A stretch of 64,000 bases of DNA from Bifidobacterium choloepi (GTDB lineage Bacteria; Actinomycetota; Actinomycetes; Actinomycetales; Bifidobacteriaceae). The notes under the pieces are model-generated. The model worked only from the letters and a program-made list of their open reading frames with translations. It had not been told where the DNA came from and made no database searches. Within the stretch, counting starts at the first letter, position 1. Each line of letters starts with the position of its first letter. A program made the translations under genes and the position numbers. Location: assembly GCF_010667615.1 (NCBI RefSeq), contig NZ_VYSG01000001.1, positions 1,107,649 to 1,171,648 of the forward strand, given 5' to 3'. Of this stretch, positions 45,180-54,888 are shown piece by piece.

Positions 45180-46649
45180 TCACTTCATGTAGTCGACGTC
45201 CTTCGTTTCGCGGCAGCAGAGGATCGCGACGAGGGCGCAGCAGGCCATGACGGCCAGGTAGAGGCCGACGGAGCGCACGCCCCAGTGCGACGAGAGCCAC
45301 GTCGCGACGGCGGGGACGAAGGCGGCGCCGACGATCGCGGCGAGGTTGTAGCCGACGCCGGAGCCGGTGTAGCGGACCGTCGCCGGGAACAGTTCCGGCA
45401 GCAGCGCGCCGATCGGGCCGAACGCGATGCCCATCAGCGCGAAGCCGAGGCACAGGAACAGCATCGTCGCGAACGTGTTGTGGACGCCGACGACGTCCGG
45501 GTCGAGCAGGACCGGGAACAGGCCGGCGAAGACGAGCAGCGCGATCGACGATCCGATGATGACGCGGCGCCGTCCCACGCGGTCGGCATAGACGCACGAG
45601 ATGACGATGAACAGCGCGAACACGCAGACGGCGATCATCAGCATCGCCATGTATTCCTGCGTCGAGAAGCCGAGGCCGCCGCCGCCCTGCGCCTTCGTCT
45701 TCGTGCCCCACGCCAGCGACCACGTCGCGAGCATGTAGAACAGCGTGTAGGTGACGGCGACGAGGAACGTCGCCTCGATGAGCTGCTTCCAGCTCGTGCG
45801 CAGCACCTCGACCATCGGCGCCTTGACGACGCGCTGCTGGCGCTGCGCCTCGCGGAACACCGGCGTCTCCTCCATGTGCACGCGGACGAGCAGGCCGACG
45901 ACGACGAGCACGGCCGACAGCAGGAACGGCACGCGCCAGCCCCACTGCAGCATGCCGGCGTTGTCGGTGAACAGCTCGAGCACGACGTAGGTGCCGTTGG
46001 CCAGGAAGAAGCCGATCGGCGCGCCAAGCTCCGGGAACGATCCGTACAATGCACGCCTGTTCGCGGGAGCATTCTCGGTCGCGACAAGAGCCGCGCCCGA
46101 CCATTCGCCGCCGAGGCCGATGCCCTGCACGAACCGGCACAGGCACAGCGCCGCGACGGCCCAGACGCCCCACGAATCGTAGCCGGGCAGGCAGCCGATC
46201 AGGAACGTCGCGACGCCCATCGTCATCAGCGAGACGACGAGCGTCGTCTTGCGGCCGATCGAGTCGCCGAAGTGGCCGAAGACGAGCGAGCCGAGCGGCC
46301 GCGCGAGGAACGCGACGGCGAACGTCACGAGGCTGAGCAGCAGCGCGACGGTCGGGTTCGTGCTGTTCGAGAAGAACACCTGCGGAAAGTAGTTGGCCGC
46401 CGCGGTGCCGTACGCGTAGAAGTCGTAGAACTCGATCGTCGTGCCGACCATCGACGCCGCGATGATCGTGCCGACCGAGTCCGCCGCCTTGCCGGCCGCC
46501 TGCGCCGCCGCCCTGCCGACGGCGCCGCCGACCGTACTGCCGACACCGGCGGTCGCGCCGGTCGCGCCGCCCGCGTCGGCGAGCGCGCCGACCGACGGCA
46601 CGGCTTCGGCCAGCGTCTCGCCGGCCGCCGAAGTTTCTGCTGTGCTCAT
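45180..46649 (-). CDS. MHS-family major facilitator transporter
   Basis: A 489-residue transporter with 12 membrane segments preceded by about 60 Ala/Gly-rich residues. The motif GHFGDSIGRKTTLV between segments 2 and 3 and the first-segment pattern GTTIEFYDFYAYGTAAANYFP are diagnostic of the metabolite:H+ symporter group (shikimate, alpha-ketoglutarate, proline/betaine carriers). The substrate cannot be fixed. The last codons are followed by a near-repeat of their own sequence (GTCACTTCATGTA twice on the plus strand), so the end may have been duplicated. A leader peptide and attenuator-like hairpins precede it. Confidence 0.88.
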   Translation of the reverse strand: MSTAETSAAGETLAEAVPSVGALADAGGATGATAGVGSTVGGAVGRAAAQAAGKAADSVGTIIAASMVGTTIEFYDFYAYGTAAANYFPQVFFSNSTNPTVALLLSLVTFAVAFLARPLGSLVFGHFGDSIGRKTTLVVSLMTMGVATFLIGCLPGYDSWGVWAVAALCLCRFVQGIGLGGEWSGAALVATENAPANRRALYGSFPELGAPIGFFLANGTYVVLELFTDNAGMLQWGWRVPFLLSAVLVVVGLLVRVHMEETPVFREAQRQQRVVKAPMVEVLRTSWKQLIEATFLVAVTYTLFYMLATWSLAWGTKTKAQGGGGLGFSTQEYMAMLMIAVCVFALFIVISCVYADRVGRRRVIIGSSIALLVFAGLFPVLLDPDVVGVHNTFATMLFLCLGFALMGIAFGPIGALLPELFPATVRYTGSGVGYNLAAIVGAAFVPAVATWLSSHWGVRSVGLYLAVMACCALVAILCCRETKDVDYMK

Positions 46650-46675
46650 TCCCGTGGGTTCCTTTCCTAACGGAA

Positions 46676-46803
46676 AACCCCGCGTCTGTGGCGGGGTTCC
46701 ATGTGGAAGGATCGTTCACGGATCCATGCCCCGCCATCGTCGGCGGGGTTGCTTGATCGATTTCGCTCGAATGTCGCTCGAATCAGCCCGCCAACGACGG
46801 GCT
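46676..46803 (-). promoter_or_regulatory. Attenuator-like set of competing hairpins
   Basis: On the minus strand, three G/C stems follow in order: GCCCG/CGGGC overlapping the leader stop; CCCCGCC/GGCGGGG (46729-46748); and AACCCCGC/GCGGGGTT (46676-46698) followed by TTTTCC, the terminator-like stem. The GGCGGGG arm of the second can pair instead with CCCCGCC of the third. This layout is that of a transcription attenuator 27 bp before the MHS transporter start. Confidence 0.65.
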
Positions 46804-46848
46804 AATAATTCGCGCTCCGGCGGCGCCACACAGGACCATCGTCGTCAT
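46783..46848 (-). CDS. Leader peptide of 21 residues upstream of the MHS transporter
   Basis: A short reading frame with a perfect ribosome site (AAAGGAGG, five bases before ATG at 46848). It begins MTTMVLCG and ends IISPSLAG followed by TGA; the central codons CGA-ATT-ATT-AGC are rare types for a high-GC genome. The stop codon falls in the first of three competing hairpins. It is probably a ribosome-stalling leader. Whether it senses isoleucine, another amino acid or another signal is unknown. Confidence 0.68.
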   Translation of the reverse strand: MTTMVLCGAAGARIISPSLAG

Positions 46849-46949
46849 GGCTGCCTCCTTTCGCGTCAACACTTGAGCTTTCGAGGCGATAACCTACGCC
46901 CCCGAACCGGAACGATTCCACCGCCTGTTCACATGGTGGACATTCATGT

Positions 46950-47077
46950 AATCCCCTGGAAGGGGATCGATGAGCGCGATAGCGCGAATCGAGGGGTCGA
47001 CTTACGGCACGCACCCGGTTACGCTCCGTAAGTCGACCCCTCGGCTCGCTGCGCTCGCCGATCCCCTTCCAGGGGAT
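46950..47077. repeat. Composite palindrome, type 3
   Basis: 128 bp with ends AATCCCCTGGAAGGGGATCG and complement, and a long central stem GAGGGGTCGACTTACGG paired with its complement. The end hairpin and GTCGAC core are shared with type 1. It follows the second crcB stop by about 20 bp and lies before the leader peptide. Confidence 0.82.
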
Positions 47078-47099
47078 TCATTCCGGCGGAAGAATCGTC

Positions 47100-47492
47100 C
47101 TACCTGTTCAGCGAGCCGACTACCCAGCCGAGCATGACGCACAGGATCGGGATGAACATCGTGACGAGGAAGTAGGCGACGGCGGCGAGCACGTGCCGGC
47201 CGCGCAGCAGGCCGACCATCTCGTTGATGGCCGTCGAGAACGTCGAGAAGCCGCCGCAGAAGCCGGTGACGAACAGCAGGTACGTCGAGTAGCTCACCGT
47301 CTCGTAGAAGTAGGCGGCGGCCGCGATGCCGGCGAAGAACGCGGCGATGCAGTTGATCAGGAACGTCGACAGCGGGAAGATGCGGTTCCACCAGCGCTGG
47401 ATCGACGTGTTGAGGACAAAGCGGACGACGGCGCCGAGGCCGCCGCTCAGGAAGACGCAGACGACAATCCACGCGGGAATCGTGCTCAGCAT
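47100..47492 (-). CDS. crcB: CrcB fluoride channel subunit 2
   Basis: A 130-residue membrane protein with four segments. GGLGAVVRF near residue 19 and GFCGGFSTFST near residue 75 are the conserved CrcB/Fluc motifs. Its ATG shares one base with the stop of the first crcB gene, so the two are translationally coupled. Actinobacterial Fluc channels are often heterodimers of two small subunits that expel fluoride. Confidence 0.92.
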   Translation of the reverse strand: MLSTIPAWIVVCVFLSGGLGAVVRFVLNTSIQRWWNRIFPLSTFLINCIAAFFAGIAAAAYFYETVSYSTYLLFVTGFCGGFSTFSTAINEMVGLLRGRHVLAAVAYFLVTMFIPILCVMLGWVVGSLNR

Positions 47493-48844
47493 TACAGCTT
47501 CACCTCCCCGGTGTGCTGGTTGCGGACGACGGGAATCTCGTCGGTGCTCGGCTGCGGCTCGTCGCCGGCCGCGAAGCCCGCCGGCACGTGCGGCGTCGCC
47601 TCGCCTTCCGGCGTCATCGGCACGACGGAGATCGTGCCGGGAGCGGAGCCGGCGGCGGCGACCTCCGGGTCGACCGGCACGCGCACGCCGATCGCCGGCT
47701 TGGCCACGCGGTCCGGCGTCACCTCCGTCATCGCGCGGGCGGCGCGCCCCGCCGACAGCTTCATGACGAGCGCCGACGCGGCCCACGAGACGAGCATGCC
47801 GCACAGGAACGAGAGCGCCGTGTACAGCAGGAATCCGCCGTACAGGCCGGAATGCAGCGCCGTGATGTCCTCGACCATCATCGCCGACAGCGTCGAGAGG
47901 CCGCCGCACATGCCCATGCCGAGACATCGGCTCAGCAGCTGGCGTGTTCGCTTGCGGATCCAGATCGCGACGGCGCAGAACGTCGTGATCGCCGCGAACA
48001 GGAAGCAGGCGATCATGTTCGCGACGAACGTCGCCGGATGGAACGCCATCGTCAGGCTGCCGTCGCCGACGGCGGACGGGATCAGCACCCACAGCCAGTA
48101 CCGCAGCGCCGTGCCGACGGTGCCGCCGAGGAAGACGACGACGTAGTTCGCCCAGTCGGCGAGCGGGTTGAACTTCGCCTGCAGCCGCTTGGCCGGCGCG
48201 AGCGGGATCTTCGGCGGCCGGCGCATCGCGGCGGCGCCGGTCGGGTGCGCGTGGCTGAGTTCGTCGGCGAGCGCGCGCTCCTCGTCGCTCAGGCCGATCG
48301 CCGGCGTCGGCGACTCGGCGGCCGCCGTCGCCTCGCGCCGCTCCTCCTCGACGGCCTGTCGGTACGATTCGTCCCAACTGACGGGCCACTGCTCCTCGCC
48401 CGGCAGCGGCTGGCGCGCGTGGCGACCGGCATGATGCCCGGACGATTCGTCCGGCGTGCTGGTGCTGTACACGAGGTGATCCGGTTCGACATCGGGCATG
48501 TCGTCCGAAGACGCACGGTCGCCGGCATCCTCATGGCCCTCGTGGTCCTCGATGTCGTGGCGGATGTCGTCCTCTGTCCAGTCGGAGGACGCGGCGTGCA
48601 TCGGGCGGCGCGGAGACGACGCCGACGTGTCGCGCGGGGCGGACGCGCCGTGGGGCGCGACGATGTGGCCGAGGGCGTCGGAAGCGCCGGAAATGCCGGC
48701 GGTGCCGGTGCCGCCGGTGCCGGGAGCGGCGGCACCGGCCGAATGACCGGGGTTGACGCCGTTGTCGGGGGAATCGTCCGGAGCATGGTCCGGAGAACCG
48801 TTCAGGGACGAATCGTTCGGGGAAGTACTGCTGTTGTGTTCCAT
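47492..48844 (-). CDS. crcB: CrcB fluoride channel subunit 1 with long hydrophilic extensions
   Basis: A 450-residue protein. The CrcB domain lies at about residues 235-360, with FLGGTVGTALRYWL and GMCGGLSTLSAMM. About 230 hydrophilic residues precede it, rich in Asp/Ser/Pro/Gly/His and including NDSS, DESSGHH and WDESYRQ coded by ACGATTC/GAATCGT words; about 75 follow it. Most CrcB proteins are about 120-130 residues, so the extensions are unusual. The ATG at 48844 follows GAGGACACAG; a TTG at 48856 is less likely. Confidence 0.88.
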   Translation of the reverse strand: MEHNSSTSPNDSSLNGSPDHAPDDSPDNGVNPGHSAGAAAPGTGGTGTAGISGASDALGHIVAPHGASAPRDTSASSPRRPMHAASSDWTEDDIRHDIEDHEGHEDAGDRASSDDMPDVEPDHLVYSTSTPDESSGHHAGRHARQPLPGEEQWPVSWDESYRQAVEEERREATAAAESPTPAIGLSDEERALADELSHAHPTGAAAMRRPPKIPLAPAKRLQAKFNPLADWANYVVVFLGGTVGTALRYWLWVLIPSAVGDGSLTMAFHPATFVANMIACFLFAAITTFCAVAIWIRKRTRQLLSRCLGMGMCGGLSTLSAMMVEDITALHSGLYGGFLLYTALSFLCGMLVSWAASALVMKLSAGRAARAMTEVTPDRVAKPAIGVRVPVDPEVAAAGSAPGTISVVPMTPEGEATPHVPAGFAAGDEPQPSTDEIPVVRNQHTGEVKL

Positions 48845-48913
48845 CTGTGTCCTCAACCGGCGCGACCGCCGGCGGGGCGACAGTGTCCGGCCGGCGGTCG
48901 TGCCAACGGGGTG

Positions 48914-50266
<1,353 letters not shown>

Positions 50267-51787
50267 TCAGCTCGCCTTGGCCACCGTGTATCCGCACATC
50301 TGCACGAGTTCGTCGATCGTGACGAACGTGTAGCCGTCGGCCTTGAGCTTGTCGATGATCGTCGGCAGCGCCTTGATGTCCTCGGACCGGTCGCCGCCGC
50401 CGTCGTGCATCAGCGCGATCGCGCCGTTGTGGGCGTAGTTGACGACGTTGGCGACGATCTGGTCGACGCCCGGCTTGCGCCAGTCTTCCGAATCGATGTC
50501 CCACAGCACGTTCATCGAGATCAGCCCGGCCGCGTCCTTCCACTGGTCGGCGCCGAACGCGCCATACGGCGAGCGGAACACCGTCGTCTGGACGCCGGAC
50601 GCCTTCTCGATGTTCGCGAAGCCGGCCTGGATCTCGGCGCGCAGGTCGTCCTTCGACATCGACGGCAGGTACGGATGCGTGTTGCTGTGCGAGGCGACCT
50701 GCATGCCGTCCTTGAGCATCGCCTGCTCCTGGTCGGCGTACGCGAGCGCCTGCGTGCCGAGGTCGAAGAACGTCGCCTTGACGCCCTTGTCGACGAGGAT
50801 CTTGAGAATGTCGTCGGTGTACTGGCTCGGGCCGTCGTCGAACGTCAGCGCGATGACCTTCTTCCCGTCGGGCCGCGGGTTGTAGTCCTTGACGACCATG
50901 TCGACCGGCTGCTTGACGATTTCCTTGTCGACGGTCTTGCCGGACACGTCGCCGACCCACTGGTTGCGCACGCCGTTGACGCCGGCCTGCGTCATGATCT
51001 GGATCGATCCGCCGGTCACGTCGAGATCGTAGCCGTACGGCACGGCGACTTGCTTGACGGTGTAGCTTTCGGTCACGTTGCCGCCGTCGCCGACGGTGAT
51101 CGTCGCGTCGTCGGTCATCGTCGTGGACGATTCGTCCGACGCGGGGATCGTTCGACCATTGATGCTGACGGCGACCGGATTTCCCTTGCCGGCCGTGATG
51201 ACCGACCCGTCGACGGCGAGCAGGTCGCCGGACTTCTTGCCGAAGTACTTGTTCGCCGCGAGCAGCGCGGCGACGGTCGTTCGCGCCGGCAGCGTCAGCG
51301 ACTTGCCGTCGACGGTGACGGTGACGTTGCGCCAGCGGTACCGCCACATCCACCAGCAACCGAGACCGCCGGCGACGATCGCGACGGCGAGCACGGCCGC
51401 GATGGCGATCGTCGCGAGCCGTCGCCAGCGCAGCTTCTTTTCCGACACGACTCCCGCCATCGAGATTTCCTCGACCGGCTCGCTCCCGAACGTCGCCGAC
51501 CCGTCGCCGTGCGCGCTCCCGCCGCGCTTGCCGTCGGTGCCGTGCTGTTCCAGCTGCCGCCGGCTGTCGGTGCCGTGCTGTTCCAGCTGCCGCCGGCTGC
51601 TGTCGTCGGACGATCCGACCGCCTTGTCCGACCGCGCAGTCCTGCCGGCATGCGCGGTGTTGTCGGTGTTGTCGGCGTTGTTGCTGCTGCCGGTGTTATC
51701 GGTGTTATCGGTGTTGTCGGCGTTGTCGGTGTTGTCGACGTTGTCAGTGTTGTCGCTGCTGGCGCTGTTCTTGTCCTCGCTGGTCAC
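50267..51787 (-). CDS. Membrane-anchored polysaccharide deacetylase (NodB) with DUF348/G5-like region
   Basis: A 506-residue cell-surface enzyme, likely a peptidoglycan or glycan N-deacetylase. A cytoplasmic N-terminus of about 120 residues contains a run of DNTDN repeats and a duplicated RRQLEQHGTD. The membrane segment is at about residues 122-147. Next comes VTVDGKSLTLPARTTVAALLAA, resembling DUF348, and a G5-like part. The NodB domain starts near residue 300 with IALTFDDGPS (catalytic Asp and metal Asp), SHSNTHP (metal His) and FRSPYGAF. The GTG start at 51787 follows AGGGGA; a later ATG at 51459 (MAGVV) would skip the low-complexity part. Confidence 0.85.
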   Translation of the reverse strand: MTSEDKNSASSDNTDNVDNTDNADNTDNTDNTGSSNNADNTDNTAHAGRTARSDKAVGSSDDSSRRQLEQHGTDSRRQLEQHGTDGKRGGSAHGDGSATFGSEPVEEISMAGVVSEKKLRWRRLATIAIAAVLAVAIVAGGLGCWWMWRYRWRNVTVTVDGKSLTLPARTTVAALLAANKYFGKKSGDLLAVDGSVITAGKGNPVAVSINGRTIPASDESSTTMTDDATITVGDGGNVTESYTVKQVAVPYGYDLDVTGGSIQIMTQAGVNGVRNQWVGDVSGKTVDKEIVKQPVDMVVKDYNPRPDGKKVIALTFDDGPSQYTDDILKILVDKGVKATFFDLGTQALAYADQEQAMLKDGMQVASHSNTHPYLPSMSKDDLRAEIQAGFANIEKASGVQTTVFRSPYGAFGADQWKDAAGLISMNVLWDIDSEDWRKPGVDQIVANVVNYAHNGAIALMHDGGGDRSEDIKALPTIIDKLKADGYTFVTIDELVQMCGYTVAKAS

Positions 51788-51872
51788 GATGGGTCCCCTG
51801 AAATCCCTGAAAAATCGAGCCTCTCCAAGCCCGGATTCTACCGCGGGGTCCCTATCATCCGTGTGTATTTGG

Positions 51873-51911
51873 ATGTCACGAATCCAAGCCGCCGGCCCGG
51901 GTTCGTGACAT
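51873..51911. terminator. Intergenic hairpin of the CCCGAGC family
   Basis: ATGTCACGAACCC pairs with an ATGTCACGAATCC-type arm (one mismatch) around a G/C-rich loop. It lies between the fba end and the deacetylase start on the minus strand. Confidence 0.6.
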
Positions 51912-51983
51912 GACAAGAGAAGCGGGCTGCCGGGCGAGGCGAGGCTGGAGGTCGACGCAACCGGCGAGCAACCGACTGCGTCG

Positions 51984-53048
51984 CTACTTCAGTGCCTTGC
52001 CGGCGCTGCCCAGCTGCCTGCAGGCCTCGACGACGCGCGCGGCCATCGAATCCTCGGCCTCGCGGCCCCAGGAGCGCGGATCGTACTCCTTCTTGCTGCC
52101 GACCTCGCCGTCGACCTTCAGCACGCCGTCGTAGTCGCGGAACATGTGGCCGGCGACGGCGCGCGTGAACGCGTACTGCGTGTCCGTGTCGATGTTCATC
52201 TTGACGACGCCGTGCGAGACGGCGCGCGCGATCTCCTCCGGCGTGGAACCCGAGCCGCCGTGGAAGACGAGCTCGAACGGCTTGTCCGGGATGACGTTCA
52301 TGTCCGGCGACTTCGGCAGCTGGCCGGTTTCCAGCGCTTCCCACACGCCGTGCTGGATCTCGCCGAGCAGCTCCGGACGCAGCTTGACGACGCCGGGCTT
52401 GTAGGCGCCGTGGACGTTGCCGAACGTGAAGGCAGCGATGTAGCGGCCGTCCTGGCCCAGGCCGAGCCGGCGGGCGACGGCAAGCGCGTCGTCAACGGTC
52501 GAATAGAGCTTCTCGTTGATTTCCGCCGACTGGCCGTCTTCCTCGCCGCCGACGGCGCCGATCTCGATCTCGAGGACGGTGCGGGCGGCGCGCGACTTGG
52601 CGAGCAGCTCCTCGGCGACGTCGAGGTTCTCGGCGAGCGGCACCGTCGAGCCGTCCCACATGTGCGACTGGAAGATCGGATCCTCGCCGCGGCGCACCTG
52701 CTCGGCCTCGATGTCGAGGAGCGGGCGCACCCACTCGTCGAGATACTGCCGCGCGCAGTGGTCGGTGTGCAGCGCGATCGTCACGTTGGGATAGTGCTTG
52801 CCGACTTCGTGGGCGAACTCGGCGAGCGCCAGCGACCCGGCCACGCGGTCCTTCACCCGCTGGCCGGACAGGTATGCCGCTCCCCCGACGGATACCTGGA
52901 TGATGCCGTCCGATTCGGCATCGGCGAAGCCCTGCAGCGCGGCGTTCAGCGTCTGCGTGCTCGTCACGTTGATCGCCGGGTAGGCATAGCCGCCGCGCCG
53001 CGCGGCGTCGAGCATTTCGGCGTATCGTTCAGGTGTTGCAATAGTCAT
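51984..53048 (-). CDS. fba: Fructose-bisphosphate aldolase, class II
   Basis: A 354-residue zinc-dependent aldolase linking fructose 1,6-bisphosphate with the triose phosphates. Zinc ligands appear in LHTDHC near residue 95 and later FGNVHG; GGSGSTPEEI and KMNIDTDTQYAF bind phosphate. The start ATG at 53048 has a weak ribosome site (GGAAG). In bifidobacteria this enzyme serves mainly the lower part of sugar metabolism alongside the phosphoketolase pathway. Confidence 0.96.
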   Translation of the reverse strand: MTIATPERYAEMLDAARRGGYAYPAINVTSTQTLNAALQGFADAESDGIIQVSVGGAAYLSGQRVKDRVAGSLALAEFAHEVGKHYPNVTIALHTDHCARQYLDEWVRPLLDIEAEQVRRGEDPIFQSHMWDGSTVPLAENLDVAEELLAKSRAARTVLEIEIGAVGGEEDGQSAEINEKLYSTVDDALAVARRLGLGQDGRYIAAFTFGNVHGAYKPGVVKLRPELLGEIQHGVWEALETGQLPKSPDMNVIPDKPFELVFHGGSGSTPEEIARAVSHGVVKMNIDTDTQYAFTRAVAGHMFRDYDGVLKVDGEVGSKKEYDPRSWGREAEDSMAARVVEACRQLGSAGKALK

Positions 53049-53138
53049 GCTTCCATTATCGGCAGCAGCCCCCGACCGCGGGCATTTTTTCCGCGGGAGA
53101 ATCGTGCACGATTCGTCCATTCAAATTCATTCCCGCAA

Positions 53139-53215
53139 CTGGAAGAAAGGTACCGCCCGCACCCTTTCTCGCAATACTTTCCTTCCAGCCAGCCTCCAAA
53201 ACTGGAAGAAAGGTG
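53139..53215. repeat. Short repeat, CTGGAAGAAAGGT, 63 bp apart
   Basis: CTGGAAGAAAGGT starts at 53139 and 53202. Between them ACTTTCCTTCCAG forms the opposite arm, so the first copy makes a 50 bp hairpin followed by a 13 bp linker. Its 63 bp period is close to the other arrays. It lies between AKR and fba, before a terminator. Confidence 0.6.
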
Positions 53216-53231
53216 CCGTCCGATGACAACA

Positions 53232-53282
53232 GACCCCGCCAGCTCCGTGCCCGCGGAAGCGGGATGCGGAGCTGGCGGGGTC
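53232..53282 (-). terminator. Terminator of the aldo/keto reductase gene
   Basis: GACCCCGCCAGCTCCG pairs with its exact complement, with an inner CCCGC/GCGGG stem, located about 30 bp after the AKR stop on the minus strand. Confidence 0.75.
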
Positions 53283-53310
53283 CGTCAGGGTCGTGCAGTC
53301 GTCAGCCGAC

Positions 53311-54186
53311 TCAGCGCGAGCGGCTGTCGTTGCCCTTGTAGCAGGGCCACTGGGCGCTCTCGCCGTAGTCATTGAGCTTCAGCGCCTTGAGGTAGGCCAT
53401 GTCGTCGTCGGAAATGACGAAGCCTTCCTTCCACGGCTTGAGGTTGTTGCGCAGGTGCTCGGTGGAGCGGGCCTTCGGCAGCGCGATCGTGCCGAGCTGC
53501 AGGTCGTACTGGATGCACAGGTCGGCGGTGGAGACGTTGTACTTGGCGGCCATCGCGGCGAGGTCGTCGTTGTTGAGCACCTCGCCGTGGCCCATCGGCG
53601 AGTAGGCCTCGACGACGATGCCCTGGTCGTGGCAGTAGTCGATCAGGTCGAGCGGCGTGTTGCCGGCGTGGCACAGGATCTGGTTGACCATCGGCTTGAT
53701 CTCGGCGCCCGCCATCAGGTTGTCGAGATCGTCCTGCAGGAAGTTCGCGACGCCGATGCCCTTGACCTTGCCGGCCTTGTAGGCGTCCTCGAGCGCGCGC
53801 CACACTTCCTGGTTCTCCTGGAAGAAGCGCTGCGATCCGCGGAACTGGTCCCACGGCTCCGGGCAATGGATCAGCATCAGGTCAACGTAGTCGAGCTGCA
53901 GGTCCTCGAGGGACTTGTCGATCGCCTCGGCGGCCAGGTCGTACGTCTTGTACTCGGCCTTGACCTTCGTCGTGACGAAGATGTTCTCGCGCTCGAGGCC
54001 GCTCTCCTTGATGCCTTCGCCCACGCCGCGCTCGTTGTCGTACGCCTCGGCGGTGTCGATGTGGCGGTAGCCGAGGTCGATCGCGTCGCGCACGACCTTG
54101 CCGACCTCGCGGTTGTCGATCAGCCAGGTTCCCAGGCCCACGGTCGGAATCTGGCGTCCATTGCTCATTGCCAAGTACTGGCTCAT
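53311..54186 (-). CDS. Aldo/keto reductase
   Basis: A 291-residue NADPH-dependent (beta/alpha)8 oxidoreductase. VGLGTWLI near residue 20, HIDTAEAYDNERGVGEGI (catalytic Asp and Tyr) near residue 45, KVK (catalytic Lys) near residue 75, LIHCPEPW (His) near 110 and LPKARSTEHL (cofactor) near 245 are all present. The start at 54186 follows AAGGAG. The substrate is unknown; relatives act on methylglyoxal, diketogluconate and other small carbonyls. Confidence 0.92.
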   Translation of the reverse strand: MSQYLAMSNGRQIPTVGLGTWLIDNREVGKVVRDAIDLGYRHIDTAEAYDNERGVGEGIKESGLERENIFVTTKVKAEYKTYDLAAEAIDKSLEDLQLDYVDLMLIHCPEPWDQFRGSQRFFQENQEVWRALEDAYKAGKVKGIGVANFLQDDLDNLMAGAEIKPMVNQILCHAGNTPLDLIDYCHDQGIVVEAYSPMGHGEVLNNDDLAAMAAKYNVSTADLCIQYDLQLGTIALPKARSTEHLRNNLKPWKEGFVISDDDMAYLKALKLNDYGESAQWPCYKGNDSRSR

Positions 54187-54362
54187 TGCTCGCTCCTTCG
54201 AGTTCCGGGAGAATCGTTCCAAAGTTGACGATCCCCGCTGCAACTTCAGACTGTTACTGTCCGAGAATACGCCGTTTTTGCTGTGAAGATCTTGAATTTC
54301 GCGCGATTCTCCCGTTTTGCGCTGACGGTAGAACTTCCCCTGCCCCACCCCCGTTCGCCAAC

Positions 54363-54773
54363 CGTTACAAAACGACCGTCCCGGAAAAACACGGAAAATT
54401 AGTAACGATCCAGAGCGCAGAAACGTTACAAACCGTACGTTCCGAAACGAAACGGAAAATCAGTAACGATTCCGGGTCCCGAATCGTTACAAAAATCCCC
54501 TTCCGAAAAGGGACGGACGAATAGTAACGATTCAAGGCGGAGAAACGTTACAAACATTACGTTCCGAAAAGAGAGGGACGATAAGGAACGATTCCGGGTC
54601 CCGAATCGTTACAAAAATCCCCTTCCGAAAAGAGACGGACGAATAGTAACGATTCATGGCCGAAAAACGTTACAAACCATACGTTCCGAAACGAAACGGA
54701 AAATCAGTAACGATTCCGGGTCCCGAATCGTTACAAAATCACCGTCCCAAAAAGAAAGGGACGATTAGTAACG
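54363..54773. repeat. Hairpin array, seven units of 45 bp with 16 bp linkers
   Basis: Units start at 54363 and every 61 bp to 54729. Each begins CGTTAC and ends GTAACG (one unit has GGAACG), with an inner TTCCG...CGGA stem. Linkers alternate between ATTCCGGGTCCCGAAT, itself nearly palindromic, and an AAGGCGGAGAAA-like form. This gives a 122 bp superperiod. It occupies the 702 bp gap between AKR and the first PTS operon; no gene is seen. Confidence 0.88.
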
Positions 54774-54828
54774 ATTCAGGAGAAGAAAGAAGGAGAGAGG
54801 AGGAAAACGACGAGAATAACGCGACCGA

Positions 54829-54867
54829 ACGTCAGCAGCCCGGGCCGATGGCCCGGGCTGCTGACGT
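54829..54867 (-). terminator. Terminator of the first PTS operon
   Basis: A perfect 17 bp stem (ACGTCAGCAGCCCGGGC and complement) and a short loop, 22 bp after the IIC stop on the minus strand. Confidence 0.8.
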
Positions 54868-54888
54868 GGTGAATGAATCCTGGACGAC

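Noticed and set aside
47078..48913. Fluoride riboswitch before crcB
   Set aside because: Only 69 bp separate purA and crcB and no recognisable riboswitch core was seen.
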